Shown: positions 54,289 through 63,193, counted from the first letter of the stretch. The stretch: 64,000 nt of DNA from Lysobacter enzymogenes (GCF_017355525.1 NZ_CP067395.1:868001-932000); one strand, 5' to 3'. The notes: a model not told the origin generated them from the sequence alone. Made by a program: numbers and translations.

Positions 54289-55386
54289 GTGAGCGCCTGC
54301 CTGCTTTCCTTCGCCAAGACCCGTTCGCCCGCCGACGGCTACGCCGCCTCGCCGCAGCGCGAGGACGGCCGCTTCCGCAACCCGGTCCCGCGGCCGGCGA
54401 TGGGCTTCTGGAAGACCCTGCGGATCCTCCGCGACGCCCTGTTCAACAAGCCGGCCGACGCCGTGCCGGCGGCGCCGCCGACGGTGCTGGCGCTGACTCC
54501 GCAGCAGTTGGCGCAGGCGCCGGACCGCAGCCTGTTCCGGCTCGGCCATTCGACGATGCTGATCAAGCTGCGCGGCGGCTGGTGGATCACCGACCCGGTG
54601 TTCGCCGAGCGCGCCTCGCCGGTGCAATGGGCCGGCCCCAAGCGTTTCCACGCGCCGCCGATCGCGCTGGACGAGCTGCCGCCGCTGCGCGGCGTGCTGC
54701 TGTCGCACGATCACTTCGATCACCTCGACTACGCCACCGTGCGCCGGCTCGCCGACACCGCGCAGGTGTTCCTGACCCCGCTCGGCGTCGGCGACCGCCT
54801 GATCGCCTGGGGCATCGACCCGGCCAAGGTGCGCCAGTTCGATTGGTGGGACGGCGCGACCGTCGACGGCGTGCGCTTCGTCGCCACGCCCGCGCAGCAC
54901 TTCTCCGGGCGCGGGCTGTTCGACAGCGACAAGACCTTGTGGGCGTCGTGGACCGTCATCGACGAACCCGCGTCCGGCCCGCCGCTGCGCCTGTTCTTCA
55001 GCGGCGACACCGGCTACTTCGCCGGTTTCGCCGAAATCGGCCGCCGCTTCGGCCCGTTCGACGTGACCCTGATGGAAACCGGCGCCTACGACGCCAACTG
55101 GCCGCACGTGCACATGCAGCCCGAACAGACCGTGCAGGCGCACATCGACCTGCGCGGCCGCTGGCTGCTGCCGATCCACAACGGCACCTTCGACCTGGCC
55201 ATGCACGCCTGGACCGAACCGTTCGAACGCGTCTCGGCGCTGGCCGCCGAACGCGGCGTGGCGCTGACCACGCCGCGCATGGGCGAACGCGTCGACCTGC
55301 AGGCGCCGCAGCCGACGGCGCCGTGGTGGCGCGAGGCCGAACATTCCGAACCCCTCGATTCCCTCACTCGTGCGAGCCGCCTATGA
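54289..55386 (+). CDS. Metallo-beta-lactamase-fold hydrolase (NAPE-PLD/UlaG-like)
   Basis: 365 aa from GTG 54289, with GGAG at 54275-54278. The frame is open further upstream, so the start is the best-supported rather than the only one. Metal-binding motif HDHFDH at residues 140-145, a GHSTMLIKL strand before it, SGDTGYF with the bridging Asp, PAQHFSGRG, and a final LPIHNGTFDLAMHAW His. This is the MBL-fold subfamily (PF12706-like) that includes N-acyl-phosphatidylethanolamine phospholipase D and many bacterial proteins of unknown substrate. It is probably controlled by the divergent TetR regulator and is coupled by ATGA to the small gene downstream. Confidence 0.85.
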   Translation: MSACLLSFAKTRSPADGYAASPQREDGRFRNPVPRPAMGFWKTLRILRDALFNKPADAVPAAPPTVLALTPQQLAQAPDRSLFRLGHSTMLIKLRGGWWITDPVFAERASPVQWAGPKRFHAPPIALDELPPLRGVLLSHDHFDHLDYATVRRLADTAQVFLTPLGVGDRLIAWGIDPAKVRQFDWWDGATVDGVRFVATPAQHFSGRGLFDSDKTLWASWTVIDEPASGPPLRLFFSGDTGYFAGFAEIGRRFGPFDVTLMETGAYDANWPHVHMQPEQTVQAHIDLRGRWLLPIHNGTFDLAMHAWTEPFERVSALAAERGVALTTPRMGERVDLQAPQPTAPWWREAEHSEPLDSLTRASRL

Positions 55387-55625
55387 GACTGCGATTACTC
55401 GATGAGATAGACGCCGACGCCAGGCGCGGCATCGTCGCCGCGGTGCTGCGCGCCGACCTCGGCAGCCGGATCAATTTCGAACGCGACTACGAACTCGACG
55501 CGCAGATCGTGCGGGTCGAGAACTGGCTCAGCGTCGACGAGACGGTGGCGGCGATCGCGCGCAGCGGCTATGCGGTCGCAGCGGTGGTCGATGCCAGCAA
55601 CGACATGCCGCGGATCGTGCGATAG
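55383..55625 (+). CDS. Small HMA-like protein lacking the metal Cys pair (80 aa)
   Basis: ATG 55383 overlaps the preceding stop (ATGA), indicating translational coupling. The pattern ARRGIVAAVLRADLG, INFERDYELDAQIVRVEN, VDETVAAIARSGYAVAAV follows the beta-alpha-beta-beta-alpha-beta layout of heavy-metal-associated domains. The CxxC of the first loop is absent, so metal binding in the usual way is unlikely. It may be a partner of the MBL-fold hydrolase; function unknown. Confidence 0.6.
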   Translation: MRLRLLDEIDADARRGIVAAVLRADLGSRINFERDYELDAQIVRVENWLSVDETVAAIARSGYAVAAVVDASNDMPRIVR

Positions 55626-55630
55626 CCGTC

Positions 55631-55644
55631 GGCCGGTTCCGGCC
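55631..55644. terminator. Palindrome GGCCGG-TT-CCGGCC between convergent genes
   Basis: Perfect 6-bp arms with a 2-nt centre in the 28-bp gap between the HMA-like gene and the lipocalin gene. The position suits a bidirectional terminator; no T run. Confidence 0.4.
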
Positions 55645-55653
55645 GCGCCGTCA

Positions 55654-56235
55654 CTACGGGCGCTCGCCCTCGGCGGTGCCCGTGGCGCGGTCGGGCCCTG
55701 CCGCGGCTGACGCCTGCGGCACGCGCCGGATCGCTTCGGCGCGATAACCCAACTCGACCAACCGCTGGCTCAGTCGCCGATAGTCGGCTTCCGGCAGCGT
55801 CGGCGTTCGCGCCATGATCCAGGCGTAATCTCGCTTGCTGCGCGCGACGATGGTCTGGGTGTAATCGGCGTCGAGATAGGCGATCACGTACTCGGCCTTG
55901 ATCGGCCAGACGAACTGCATGCCCCAGACCGCGTTGCCGGTGCCGGGACGGACGAAGCCGGTCGGCTTCATCGTCTTCAGCGGCGCGTCGTGGCTGCCTT
56001 TGCGATAGGTGAAGGTGGTCAGCACCCGGCCGTCGCGGTCGAGCCGGTAAGACTCCACCGCGTCGAACGCCTCGCGCTCGGGCGGCGAGGGCACGTGCGC
56101 GATCACGTACCAGGCGCCCATGAAGCGCGGCAGGTCGACCGCGGCGACCGGCGGCATCGGCCGGGCGTTGCCGGCGCAGCCGTGCAGGGCGGGGATCAGG
56201 GCCAGCGCGGCCCAGATGCGGATCGGTGTGCGCAT
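55654..56235 (-). CDS. blc: Lipocalin-family outer membrane lipoprotein (Blc-like)
   Basis: 193 aa. A lipoprotein signal ends in the lipobox ALHGC (Cys20), so the protein is lipid-anchored in the envelope. The lipocalin signature VDLPRFMGAWYVIAHVP contains the invariant GxW, followed by eight-strand barrel elements (GRVLTTFTYRKG, YVIAYLDADYTQTIVARS, YAWIMARTP). Members of this family bind fatty acids or lysophospholipids. It is the last gene of the minus-strand lipid operon, 9 nt after the second methyltransferase, where lipocalins also occur in RpoE/ChrR-type operons. The tail after residue 165 is low-complexity. Confidence 0.85.
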   Translation of the reverse strand: MRTPIRIWAALALIPALHGCAGNARPMPPVAAVDLPRFMGAWYVIAHVPSPPEREAFDAVESYRLDRDGRVLTTFTYRKGSHDAPLKTMKPTGFVRPGTGNAVWGMQFVWPIKAEYVIAYLDADYTQTIVARSKRDYAWIMARTPTLPEADYRRLSQRLVELGYRAEAIRRVPQASAAAGPDRATGTAEGERP

Positions 56236-56244
56236 GGCGGGCCC

Positions 56245-57339
56245 TCAGCGCTTGGAGAACAGATAGTGGACGACGCCCCACTGCTGGCCGCCGTCGTAGC
56301 CGAACAGTTCGGCGCAGGCCATCCAGAACATCCGCCAGCGCTGCCGCCACAGCCGATGGGCGTCGCCGTAGGCCGCCGCCAGCGCGCGGTCGGCGCGCTC
56401 GCGCTGCGCATCCTGATTGGCCAGCCAATGGTTGGCGGTGCGCTGGTAATGGGTGCCGTCGAGCAGCCAGCGCTTGTCGATGCGCAGGTCGTCCTGGAAC
56501 CACAGCAGGGTGTCGGCGGCCGGCATCAGGCCGCCGGTGAAGAAGTGCCGGCCCATCCAGTCGTCGTCGGCCGCGGTGTCGAACGGATACATCAGGTCGC
56601 GGTGGCAGAACAGGTGCGCGAACAGCTTGCCGTCCGGCCGCAGCCAGCCGGCGATGCGGCGCAGCAACTGCTCGTAGTTGCGCATGTGCTCGAACATCTC
56701 GATCGACACGCAACGGTCGAAACCGCTCGCCGGCAGCGACAGCGTATTGACGTCGCAGGTCAGTACCGCGACGTTGTCCAGCCCGAGCTCGCGGCAACGG
56801 CGTTCGATGTGCTCGCGCTGCGGCGCCGAATTGGACACCGCGACGATCTGCGCGGCGCGGTAGCGTTGCGCCATCCACAAGGTCAGCGAGCCCCAGCCGC
56901 AGCCCAGTTCGAGGATGTGCTGGCCGTCTTCAAGCCGCGCGCGCTGGCCGTAGAGTTCGAGCATCGCCAGTTCGGCCTCGGCCAGGGTCTCCTCGCCGGT
57001 GGGGTAGTAGCAACAGGAGTACTTCATCCGCGGCCCCAGGCATTGGGCGAAGAACTCCGGCGGCAGCTCGTAATGCTGGCCGTTGGCCGCGTCGGTGTGG
57101 ATCGCGATCGGGCTCTTGCGCAGCAGTTCGATGCGCGAGCGGTAAAGATCGTATTGGCCGCTCAGGCCGTCGGCGCGCTCCTCGCGCAGGCGTTGCGCGC
57201 ACAGGCGGCGGATGCCGTGGCGGATCGCCGCGTCCGGCAGCCAGCCGCGTTCGGCCAGGCCGAGCAGGCCCGCGGCGGGCGCACTGTCCGGCGAAAACGC
57301 CGAAGGCCGCAAGGCATGGGTGGAAGCGGAAGCGTTCAT
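56245..57339 (-). CDS. Cyclopropane-fatty-acid-synthase-like SAM methyltransferase
   Basis: 364 aa. ATG 57339 has AAGAGGAA upstream and overlaps the stop of the DUF1295 gene. SAM-binding motif HILELGCGWGSLTLWMA, substrate-region motif YELPPEFFAQCLGPRMKYSCCYY and VSIEMFEHMRNYEQLLRRI. It is shorter than and distinct from the CFA synthase at 58681, lacking the long N-terminal domain. Paralogues of this type in singlet-oxygen regulons methylate unsaturated membrane fatty acids, and one such enzyme acts in furan fatty acid synthesis. Which lipid is modified here is inference. Confidence 0.83.
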   Translation of the reverse strand: MNASASTHALRPSAFSPDSAPAAGLLGLAERGWLPDAAIRHGIRRLCAQRLREERADGLSGQYDLYRSRIELLRKSPIAIHTDAANGQHYELPPEFFAQCLGPRMKYSCCYYPTGEETLAEAELAMLELYGQRARLEDGQHILELGCGWGSLTLWMAQRYRAAQIVAVSNSAPQREHIERRCRELGLDNVAVLTCDVNTLSLPASGFDRCVSIEMFEHMRNYEQLLRRIAGWLRPDGKLFAHLFCHRDLMYPFDTAADDDWMGRHFFTGGLMPAADTLLWFQDDLRIDKRWLLDGTHYQRTANHWLANQDAQRERADRALAAAYGDAHRLWRQRWRMFWMACAELFGYDGGQQWGVVHYLFSKR

Positions 57340-58142
57340 CGGGATTCCTCTTGGCCGGAGCGTTCGGGCGCAGCGCGCGGAAACCAGGGAAAGATCATCG
57401 GCGTGCGCTGCTGATAGCGGCGGTAGTCGTCGCCGCGGGTGCGCAGCGCCTGCGCCTCGGTGTACGGCACGCCGCTGAGGTAGCGCAGGAACAGGTACAT
57501 CGTCGCCGGCCCGGTCCAGGCCAGCCATGCCCACGGCGAGCCGATCGCGAACAGCGCGTAGGCGAACCAGTGCAGCCATTCGAAGAAATAGTTGGGGTGG
57601 CGCGAATAGCGCCACAGCCCGGTGTCGCAAGTGCGCCCGCGCTGCCCGGGACGAGCGCGGAAGCGCGCCAGCTGACGATCCGCCAGCGCTTCGCCGGCCC
57701 AGGCCAGCAGCCACACCGCTGCGCCGGCGGCCAGCCACAACGCGCGCGGCGCCGGATGGGCGGCCGCGGCCGCGAACGGCAGGCAGAACAACGGCACCAG
57801 CAAGGCCTGCAACTGGAAGAACAGGAAGAACTTGCCCTGATGCCCGCGCCAATGCTGGCGCAGGTGGCGGTAGCGGCCGTCCTCGCCCTCGCTGCGCACG
57901 CGCTGCCACAGGTGCCGCGCCAGCCGCAACGCCCACAGCGCGCCGCACACCGCCACCGCGATCCGCACCGTCGCGCTGCCGGCGCCGAAGACCGCGCACG
58001 CGACCGCGCCGGCGCCGACCGCGGCCGCCCACAGCACGTCGACGATGCCGGCGTTGGCGTGCCGGCGCTGCCACCACCAGCCGGCGGTCATCGCGACCGC
58101 CGTCGCCGCCCAGATCGCGATCAGTACAGGCAGCAGGTTCAT
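57336..58142 (-). CDS. DUF1295 membrane protein (steroid 5-alpha-reductase-like)
   Basis: 268 aa integral membrane protein with about seven hydrophobic segments. The conserved C-terminal block GLWRYSRHPNYFFEWLHWFAYA, followed by YTEAQALRTRGDDYRRYQQRTPMIFPWFP, is the DUF1295 signature, related to isoprenylcysteine methyltransferases and steroid 5-alpha reductases. It overlaps both neighbours by ATGA. A role as a reductase or methyltransferase acting on membrane lipids is inferred from family and operon. Confidence 0.85.
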   Translation of the reverse strand: MNLLPVLIAIWAATAVAMTAGWWWQRRHANAGIVDVLWAAAVGAGAVACAVFGAGSATVRIAVAVCGALWALRLARHLWQRVRSEGEDGRYRHLRQHWRGHQGKFFLFFQLQALLVPLFCLPFAAAAAHPAPRALWLAAGAAVWLLAWAGEALADRQLARFRARPGQRGRTCDTGLWRYSRHPNYFFEWLHWFAYALFAIGSPWAWLAWTGPATMYLFLRYLSGVPYTEAQALRTRGDDYRRYQQRTPMIFPWFPRAAPERSGQEESR

Positions 58143-58684
58143 GCGCCGGCTCCCGACGCGGCGACGGACGCGCCGCGCGCACCGTCGCGGCCGACGCGCG
58201 CCAGCCACGGCAGCGCCGCGGCCCATCCCAGCGCCAGCGCGAGCAGGCCGTGCCAGGCCGGCTCGGCGAAAGCGACCGCGTCGAACCCGCGCGCGGCGCC
58301 CGAATACGCCAATGGCGCGCCGATCAGGCCGAGCAACGCGGCCAGCGCCGGACGCCGCTGGAGCGAGCGCAGGCTGCGCATCAGCGTGGTCGCGAATGCG
58401 CACCAAAGGCCGAGGATCCAGAGCGGCGCGAACTGCGGCGACGGCCACGCCGCGGCGTAACGGGCCAGGCCGGACAGCGCCAGTGCGCCGTCGACGATCG
58501 CGCCGGCCAGCAGCGCCGCGGCGAGCAGTTTGAACAACGCCGAACGCCGCGGCGAAACCGCCAGTTGGACCGCCACGAACAGCGCCGCGGCGAGCGCGCC
58601 GGGCCACCACCGTCCGTTCCCTGCGGCGATCACCGCGGCGAACCACACGGCTTGATAGCCGAGAAACTCGATCCAGACGCTCAT
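58139..58684 (-). CDS. DUF2878 membrane protein
   Basis: 181 aa, almost entirely hydrophobic, with about five membrane segments. It starts MSVWIEFLGYQAVWFAAV and contains the PLWILGLWCAFATTLMRSL block that marks DUF2878 proteins. It overlaps the CFA synthase stop and the DUF1295 start by 4 nt each. No function is known; it consistently travels with CFA synthase, DUF1365 and DUF1295 genes. Confidence 0.8.
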   Translation of the reverse strand: MSVWIEFLGYQAVWFAAVIAAGNGRWWPGALAAALFVAVQLAVSPRRSALFKLLAAALLAGAIVDGALALSGLARYAAAWPSPQFAPLWILGLWCAFATTLMRSLRSLQRRPALAALLGLIGAPLAYSGAARGFDAVAFAEPAWHGLLALALGWAAALPWLARVGRDGARGASVAASGAGA

Positions 58685-59997
58685 GCGCGCAGCTCCAAAG
58701 CCTGCGGTTCCGAGGCGCGCAACTCGGCCTCGGGCAGCCGCGCCGCGCGCCGATGTCCGGGCTTGGCCAGCAGCATCTGGGCGACGCCGATCGAGCGCTC
58801 GCGGAAGCCGCCCTCGCAGTAGCACAGGTAGAACTCCCACAAGCGCAGGAAGCGGCGGTCGTAGCCCATCGCCTCGATGCGCGCGCGTTCGCGCAGGAAG
58901 TTGCGTCGCCAGTCGCGCAAGGTCAGCGCGTAGGAGGGGCCGAAATCGTCCAGTTGCACCAGCGCCAGGTCGCTGGCGCGGGTCTTGGCGTCGAGCAGGG
59001 CGCCGATCGAGGGAATGAAGCTGCCCGGAAACACGAAGCGCTTGATGAAGTCGACCTGCCGCAGCGCCTGCCGGTAGCGGTGGTCCTCGATGGTGATGGC
59101 CTGCAGCATCGCCAGCCCGTGCGGCGCCAGCAACGCGCCGACGCGGCCGAAGTAGTCCGCCAGGAAGTCGGCGCCGACCGCCTCGACCATCTCGATCGAC
59201 ACCAGCTTGTCGTACTGCCCGCGCAGGTCGCGGTAGTCCTGCAGCAGCAAGGTCACCCGGTCGTCGAGGCCGGCCTCGCGCACCCGTTGCGCGGCCAGGT
59301 CGTATTGTTCGCGCGAAACCGTGGTGCTGGTGACGTGGCAACCGTAGCGGCCGGCCGCGTACACGGCGAAGCCGCCCCAGCCGGTGCCGATTTCGATCAC
59401 CCGGTCGTCGGGCCGCAGGTCCAGCTTGCGGCAGATGCGTTCGAGCTTGCGTTGCGACGCGGCTTCCAGGCTGTCGTCTTCGCCGGCGTACACGGCGCTG
59501 GAGTACATCAGGTCCGGCGACAGGAACAAGGCGAAGAACTCGTTGCCCAGATCGTAATGCGCGGCGATGTTGCGGCGGCTGCCGGCGCGGGTGTTGCGCC
59601 GCAGCCGGTGCCAGCCGCGCAGCGCCCAGCCGCCGAGACGGGCCCAGCCGGTTTCCATCGAATCCAACAGGTCGCGGTTGCGCACCAACAGGCGCACCAG
59701 TGCGACCAGATCGTCGCAGTCCCACAGCCCGTCGATGTAGGCTTCGCCGGCGCCGACGCTGCCGTTCGCGGCCAACGCGCGATAGAAGCCCGGGTCGTGC
59801 ACGACGATGGCCGGCGCCAGCGCATCTGCCTGCGCCTCGTCGGCGCGTCCCAGTTCGACCTCGCCGAGCGCATCGCGCACGCGCACGCGGCCGTGGCGCA
59901 GTTGCGCCAGACGCTCGAGCAAGCGCCGCCGCAGCAACGCGTCGAGCGCGGTGAAGGCGTCGCTGCGCGCGGCGGACGGGACGACGGTCGGGTTCAT
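58681..59997 (-). CDS. cfa: Cyclopropane-fatty-acyl-phospholipid synthase
   Basis: 438 aa, full length for the family. An N-terminal lipid-binding domain (to about residue 130) precedes YDLGNEFFALFLSPDLMYSSAVY, the SAM motif VIEIGTGWGGFAVYAA, the QYDKLVSIEMVEAVG block and FIKRFVFPGSFIPSI. CFA synthases transfer the SAM methyl to cis double bonds of membrane phospholipid acyl chains. The paralogue at 56245 lies two genes downstream. Coupled by ATGA to DUF1365 before and DUF2878 after. Confidence 0.9.
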   Translation of the reverse strand: MNPTVVPSAARSDAFTALDALLRRRLLERLAQLRHGRVRVRDALGEVELGRADEAQADALAPAIVVHDPGFYRALAANGSVGAGEAYIDGLWDCDDLVALVRLLVRNRDLLDSMETGWARLGGWALRGWHRLRRNTRAGSRRNIAAHYDLGNEFFALFLSPDLMYSSAVYAGEDDSLEAASQRKLERICRKLDLRPDDRVIEIGTGWGGFAVYAAGRYGCHVTSTTVSREQYDLAAQRVREAGLDDRVTLLLQDYRDLRGQYDKLVSIEMVEAVGADFLADYFGRVGALLAPHGLAMLQAITIEDHRYRQALRQVDFIKRFVFPGSFIPSIGALLDAKTRASDLALVQLDDFGPSYALTLRDWRRNFLRERARIEAMGYDRRFLRLWEFYLCYCEGGFRERSIGVAQMLLAKPGHRRAARLPEAELRASEPQALELRA

Positions 59998-60782
59998 GCG
60001 TGGCCTCGCTCGCGGCGCGGATGGTCGTGGACGGGGTTGCGCTTGAGCCACAGCCGCAGCGCCTGCCAGTGGATCGCGCCGACGATCTGCGCGGTCATCA
60101 GCGGATAGCGCCACAGCAGCCGCGCCAGCGCCGCGCCGTCGCACGGCCGCCGCTGCAGGCGCAAGGTGGCGTCGAACTCGCGCCGGTCGCGGTCGTACAC
60201 GTCCATGTGCACGAACAAGTCCGGGCCCGGATCGGTGAAGCGCCAGGCGTAGCGCATCGCCATCGGCATGAACGGCGAAACGTGGAACTGCTTGTCGAAC
60301 GTCCACAGCCGCGCGCGGCCGCGCCGCTGCGCGGATTCGGCGTCGAGTACGTAGGCGTGGCGCTCGCCCCAGGGCGTGTTGGTGATTTCGGCGACGATGC
60401 AATCGAGCGCGCGCCCGTCCTCGCCGAAGCAGTAGTAGAAGCTGACCGGATTGAACACGTAGCCGCAGTAGCGCGGATGGGTCAGCAGGCGGATCGGCCC
60501 GCGCGGTTCGCGGCCGCAGTGCTGGCGGACCCGCTCGCGCACCGCTTGCGCCAGCGGCAGGCTGTGCGGGCCGAGATAGTCCTCGCGGCGGAAGCGGCCG
60601 AGGTTGCCGCGCCGCGTCGACCACAGCCAGCGGCGTTCGAACACCCGCTCGACTTCGTCCAGGTCCAGATACAGCTGGGCCATGCGGTAGCCGAACGCAT
60701 GCGCGCGCGGATGATGGCGGCGATGGCGCACGCTGCCTTCGTAGATGGCGCTGTGCAGCGTGCTGTCGGCGGCGGCGTTCAT
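59994..60782 (-). CDS. DUF1365 family protein
   Basis: 262 aa, with conserved blocks LHSAIYEGSVRHRRHHPRAH, HPRYCGYVFNPVSFYYCF and EITNTPWGERHAYVL. DUF1365 proteins are found next to an FAD amine-oxidase-like gene and a CFA synthase in many bacteria and belong to the ChrR-controlled singlet-oxygen response where studied. Biochemical role unknown. ATGA overlaps on both sides. Confidence 0.88.
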   Translation of the reverse strand: MNAAADSTLHSAIYEGSVRHRRHHPRAHAFGYRMAQLYLDLDEVERVFERRWLWSTRRGNLGRFRREDYLGPHSLPLAQAVRERVRQHCGREPRGPIRLLTHPRYCGYVFNPVSFYYCFGEDGRALDCIVAEITNTPWGERHAYVLDAESAQRRGRARLWTFDKQFHVSPFMPMAMRYAWRFTDPGPDLFVHMDVYDRDRREFDATLRLQRRPCDGAALARLLWRYPLMTAQIVGAIHWQALRLWLKRNPVHDHPRRERGHA

Positions 60783-62086
60783 GCCGCCTCTTGCGAATCG
60801 GTGCGCGGCCCCGCATCCAGGTGCGGCGCCAGCGCGAAGCGCGCGCCCGACGCCGCGCCCAGGCCCTGCGCCACTTCCACCGCCGAGCGCATCCCGTCTT
60901 CGTGGAAGCCCCAGCCCCAGTAGGCGCCGGCGAACCAGGTGCGGCGACGCCCTTGGATCTGCGCCTTGCGCTGTTGCGCGGCGACCGCGGCCGGGTCGTG
61001 GACCGGATGCGCGTAGCGCATGCGCGCGAGGACTTTCGCCGGATCGATGTCGGCGCTGCGGTTGAGCGTGACCACCACCGGTTCGGGCGCGTCCAGGCCT
61101 TGCAACAGGTTCATGCAATAGCTGACCGTGCAGCCCGCGCCGGGATCGGCCGGCACGTAGGCGTTCCAGGCCGCCCAGGCCTTGCGCCGGCGCGGCAGCA
61201 GGCGCGCGTCGGTGTGCAGCACCGCTTCGTTGGTTTGATAGCCGATCGCGCCGAGGATGTCGCGCTCGCGCGGGTCGGCGTCTTCGAGCAGGGCCAGGGC
61301 CTGGTCGCTGTGGCAGGCCATTACCGCGTGATCGAACCGCTCCAGGCCCCAGTCGTGGCGGACCCACACGCCCTGCGCGTCGCGGCGCAGGCCGGTCACG
61401 CCGCAGCCGGGCCGCTCGCGCACGCTCCAGCGCGAACGCATCGCGGTGATGTAGCGGTCGGAACCGCCGTCGACGACGCGCCACTGCGGCCGCGCCGAGA
61501 CTTGCAGCATCTGGTGGTTGGCCATGAACCGGACCAGATAGCGCGCGGGAAACTCCAGCGCGCGCGCGGCCGGCAACGACCACAGCGCGCAGGTCATCGG
61601 CAGCAGGTGCAGGTCGCGGAACGCGGCGCCGTAGCGTTCGCGCCGCAGGTAGTCGCCCAGGCTCGGTCCGGGGCCGCTTTGTTCCAGCAGTTCCGGCGCA
61701 TGCCGGTAGAAGCGGGTCAGATCGCGCACCATGCCCCAGAAGCGCGGCGAGAGCAGGTTGCGGCGCTGGCAGAACAACGAGTCCAGATCGGTCGCGTTGT
61801 ATTCCAGGCCGCTGCGCTGGCACTGCACCGAGAAGCTCATCGTGGTCGGCCGCGACGCCACGCCGAGTTCCTCGAACAGACGGCTCAGCAGCGGGTAGTG
61901 GATCGGGTTGAACACGATGAAGCCGGTATCGACGCGATAGTCGCGCCCGTGCAGGCGCACGTCGTGGGTATCGGTGTGTCCGCCCAGGCGCGGGTCGCGC
62001 TCGAACAGCACCACTTCGTGCTCGCGGTGCAGCAGCCAGGCGCTGGCCAGGCCGGCGATGCCGGAACCTACGACGGCGATGCGCAT
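60779..62086 (-). CDS. FAD-dependent amine-oxidase-like oxidoreductase
   Basis: 435 aa. The Rossmann motif at the very N-terminus, VVGSGIAGLASAWLL (GxGxxG), is followed by VVLFERDPRLGGHTDTH and DTGFIVFNPIHYPLL. The C-terminal FAD motif is near TWFAGAYWGWGFHEDGMRSA. This is the NAD(P)-binding/flavin-containing amine oxidoreductase family that accompanies DUF1365 and CFA genes. In furan fatty acid producers a flavoprotein of this operon type desaturates a methylated acyl chain. A role as a lipid desaturase here is inference. Confidence 0.85.
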   Translation of the reverse strand: MRIAVVGSGIAGLASAWLLHREHEVVLFERDPRLGGHTDTHDVRLHGRDYRVDTGFIVFNPIHYPLLSRLFEELGVASRPTTMSFSVQCQRSGLEYNATDLDSLFCQRRNLLSPRFWGMVRDLTRFYRHAPELLEQSGPGPSLGDYLRRERYGAAFRDLHLLPMTCALWSLPAARALEFPARYLVRFMANHQMLQVSARPQWRVVDGGSDRYITAMRSRWSVRERPGCGVTGLRRDAQGVWVRHDWGLERFDHAVMACHSDQALALLEDADPRERDILGAIGYQTNEAVLHTDARLLPRRRKAWAAWNAYVPADPGAGCTVSYCMNLLQGLDAPEPVVVTLNRSADIDPAKVLARMRYAHPVHDPAAVAAQQRKAQIQGRRRTWFAGAYWGWGFHEDGMRSAVEVAQGLGAASGARFALAPHLDAGPRTDSQEAA

Positions 62087-62088
62087 GC

Positions 62089-63081
62089 TCAGTCCCTCGC
62101 TCGTTCGAGCACCCACGCGGGCACGGGTTTGAGATCGCGCACCAATCCCACTGCGGCGAGCAGGCGCAAGCCGTAGTAGGTCAGGTCGATCTCCCACCAG
62201 CGGAATCCCTGACGGGCGCTGCCGGGGAAGAAGTGATGGTTGTTGTGCCAGCCCTCGCCGAAGGTCAGCAGCGCCAGCCACAGGTTGTTGCGGCTGTTGT
62301 CGCCGGTAGCGAAACGGCGGCGGCCGTAGCGGTGGGCGAGCGAATTGATCGTGACCGTCGCGTGGAACAACACCGTGGTCGATACGAAGAATCCCCACAC
62401 CAGCATTTGCCAGGCGCCGGTGCCGAGCTGCGGCGCGACGGCCTGCAATGCGGCGCCCAGTGCGAACAGGCCGAGCGCGAGCAGCGCCGGCACCAGCGTG
62501 TCGTAGCGGTCGAGCCAGCGCAGTTCCGGGAACGCGGCCAGGTCGGGCACGCGGGACAGGTCCGTCCGGAACGCTTGCGGCGTCAGAAACCACAGCATAT
62601 GGCTGCGCCAGAACCCTCGTTGGACCGGCGAATGCGGGTCTTGCGCGGTGTCGGTATGGCGATGGTGGTGGCGGTGATGCGCCGCCCACCACAGCGGGCC
62701 GCGCTGCACGCTCGACGCGCCGATCACCGCGAAGGCGAACTGCACCGGCCGCGAGGCGCGGAACGTTCGATGGGAGAAATAGCGATGGTAGAAACCGGTC
62801 AGCGCGAACATGCGCACGACGTACAGCGCGGCGGCGACCGCCAGCGCGATCGGCGAAACGCCGGTCCACCATGCGCCCAGGCAGCCCAGATGCATCGCCA
62901 CGAACGGCGCGGCGCGCAGCCAGTCGACCCGCTCGTCGCGCTCGCCGCCGGCCGCGGCGCCGGGGGCTTCGCTTTCGGTATCGACCCAGCGCCGCGCCGT
63001 GCGCAGCGCGCCGTCGAGCGCGCCGCGTCGGGACGCGATCGGTGCCGGGGAGCCGGGTGGAAGCGGAGAACGCGTTCGCAT
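62089..63081 (-). CDS. Membrane fatty acid desaturase (delta-9 type)
   Basis: 330 aa. The di-iron histidine boxes HRYFSH, HHRHHH and HNNHHFFP are all present, with four membrane segments arranged around them. It lacks a recognisable electron-donor domain. It is the first of the eight lipid genes, ending 2 nt before the amine-oxidase-like gene. It could supply the cis double bond on which the methyltransferases act. The first 45 residues are low-complexity, so an internal start is possible. Confidence 0.88.
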   Translation of the reverse strand: MRTRSPLPPGSPAPIASRRGALDGALRTARRWVDTESEAPGAAAGGERDERVDWLRAAPFVAMHLGCLGAWWTGVSPIALAVAAALYVVRMFALTGFYHRYFSHRTFRASRPVQFAFAVIGASSVQRGPLWWAAHHRHHHRHTDTAQDPHSPVQRGFWRSHMLWFLTPQAFRTDLSRVPDLAAFPELRWLDRYDTLVPALLALGLFALGAALQAVAPQLGTGAWQMLVWGFFVSTTVLFHATVTINSLAHRYGRRRFATGDNSRNNLWLALLTFGEGWHNNHHFFPGSARQGFRWWEIDLTYYGLRLLAAVGLVRDLKPVPAWVLERARD

Positions 63082-63109
63082 GGCGCGGTCCAGACGGGAT
63101 CTGACCGGA

Positions 63110-63137
63110 CCTACGAGCCCGCATCGCGGGCGGATGC
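63110..63137 (-). promoter_or_regulatory. Candidate extracytoplasmic sigma promoter before the desaturase
   Basis: On the minus strand GCATCC (63137-63132) and CGTAGG (63115-63110) are 16 bp apart, a spacing common for ECF sigma factors. The spacer is almost entirely the inverted repeat GCCCGC-ATC-GCGGGC (63117-63131). Read by eye only. Confidence 0.25.
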
Positions 63138-63193
63138 ACTCGGTTGCGGCGGATGTCGCGATGCGCGACCGCGACGCCCGTCACCCTCGCGCG

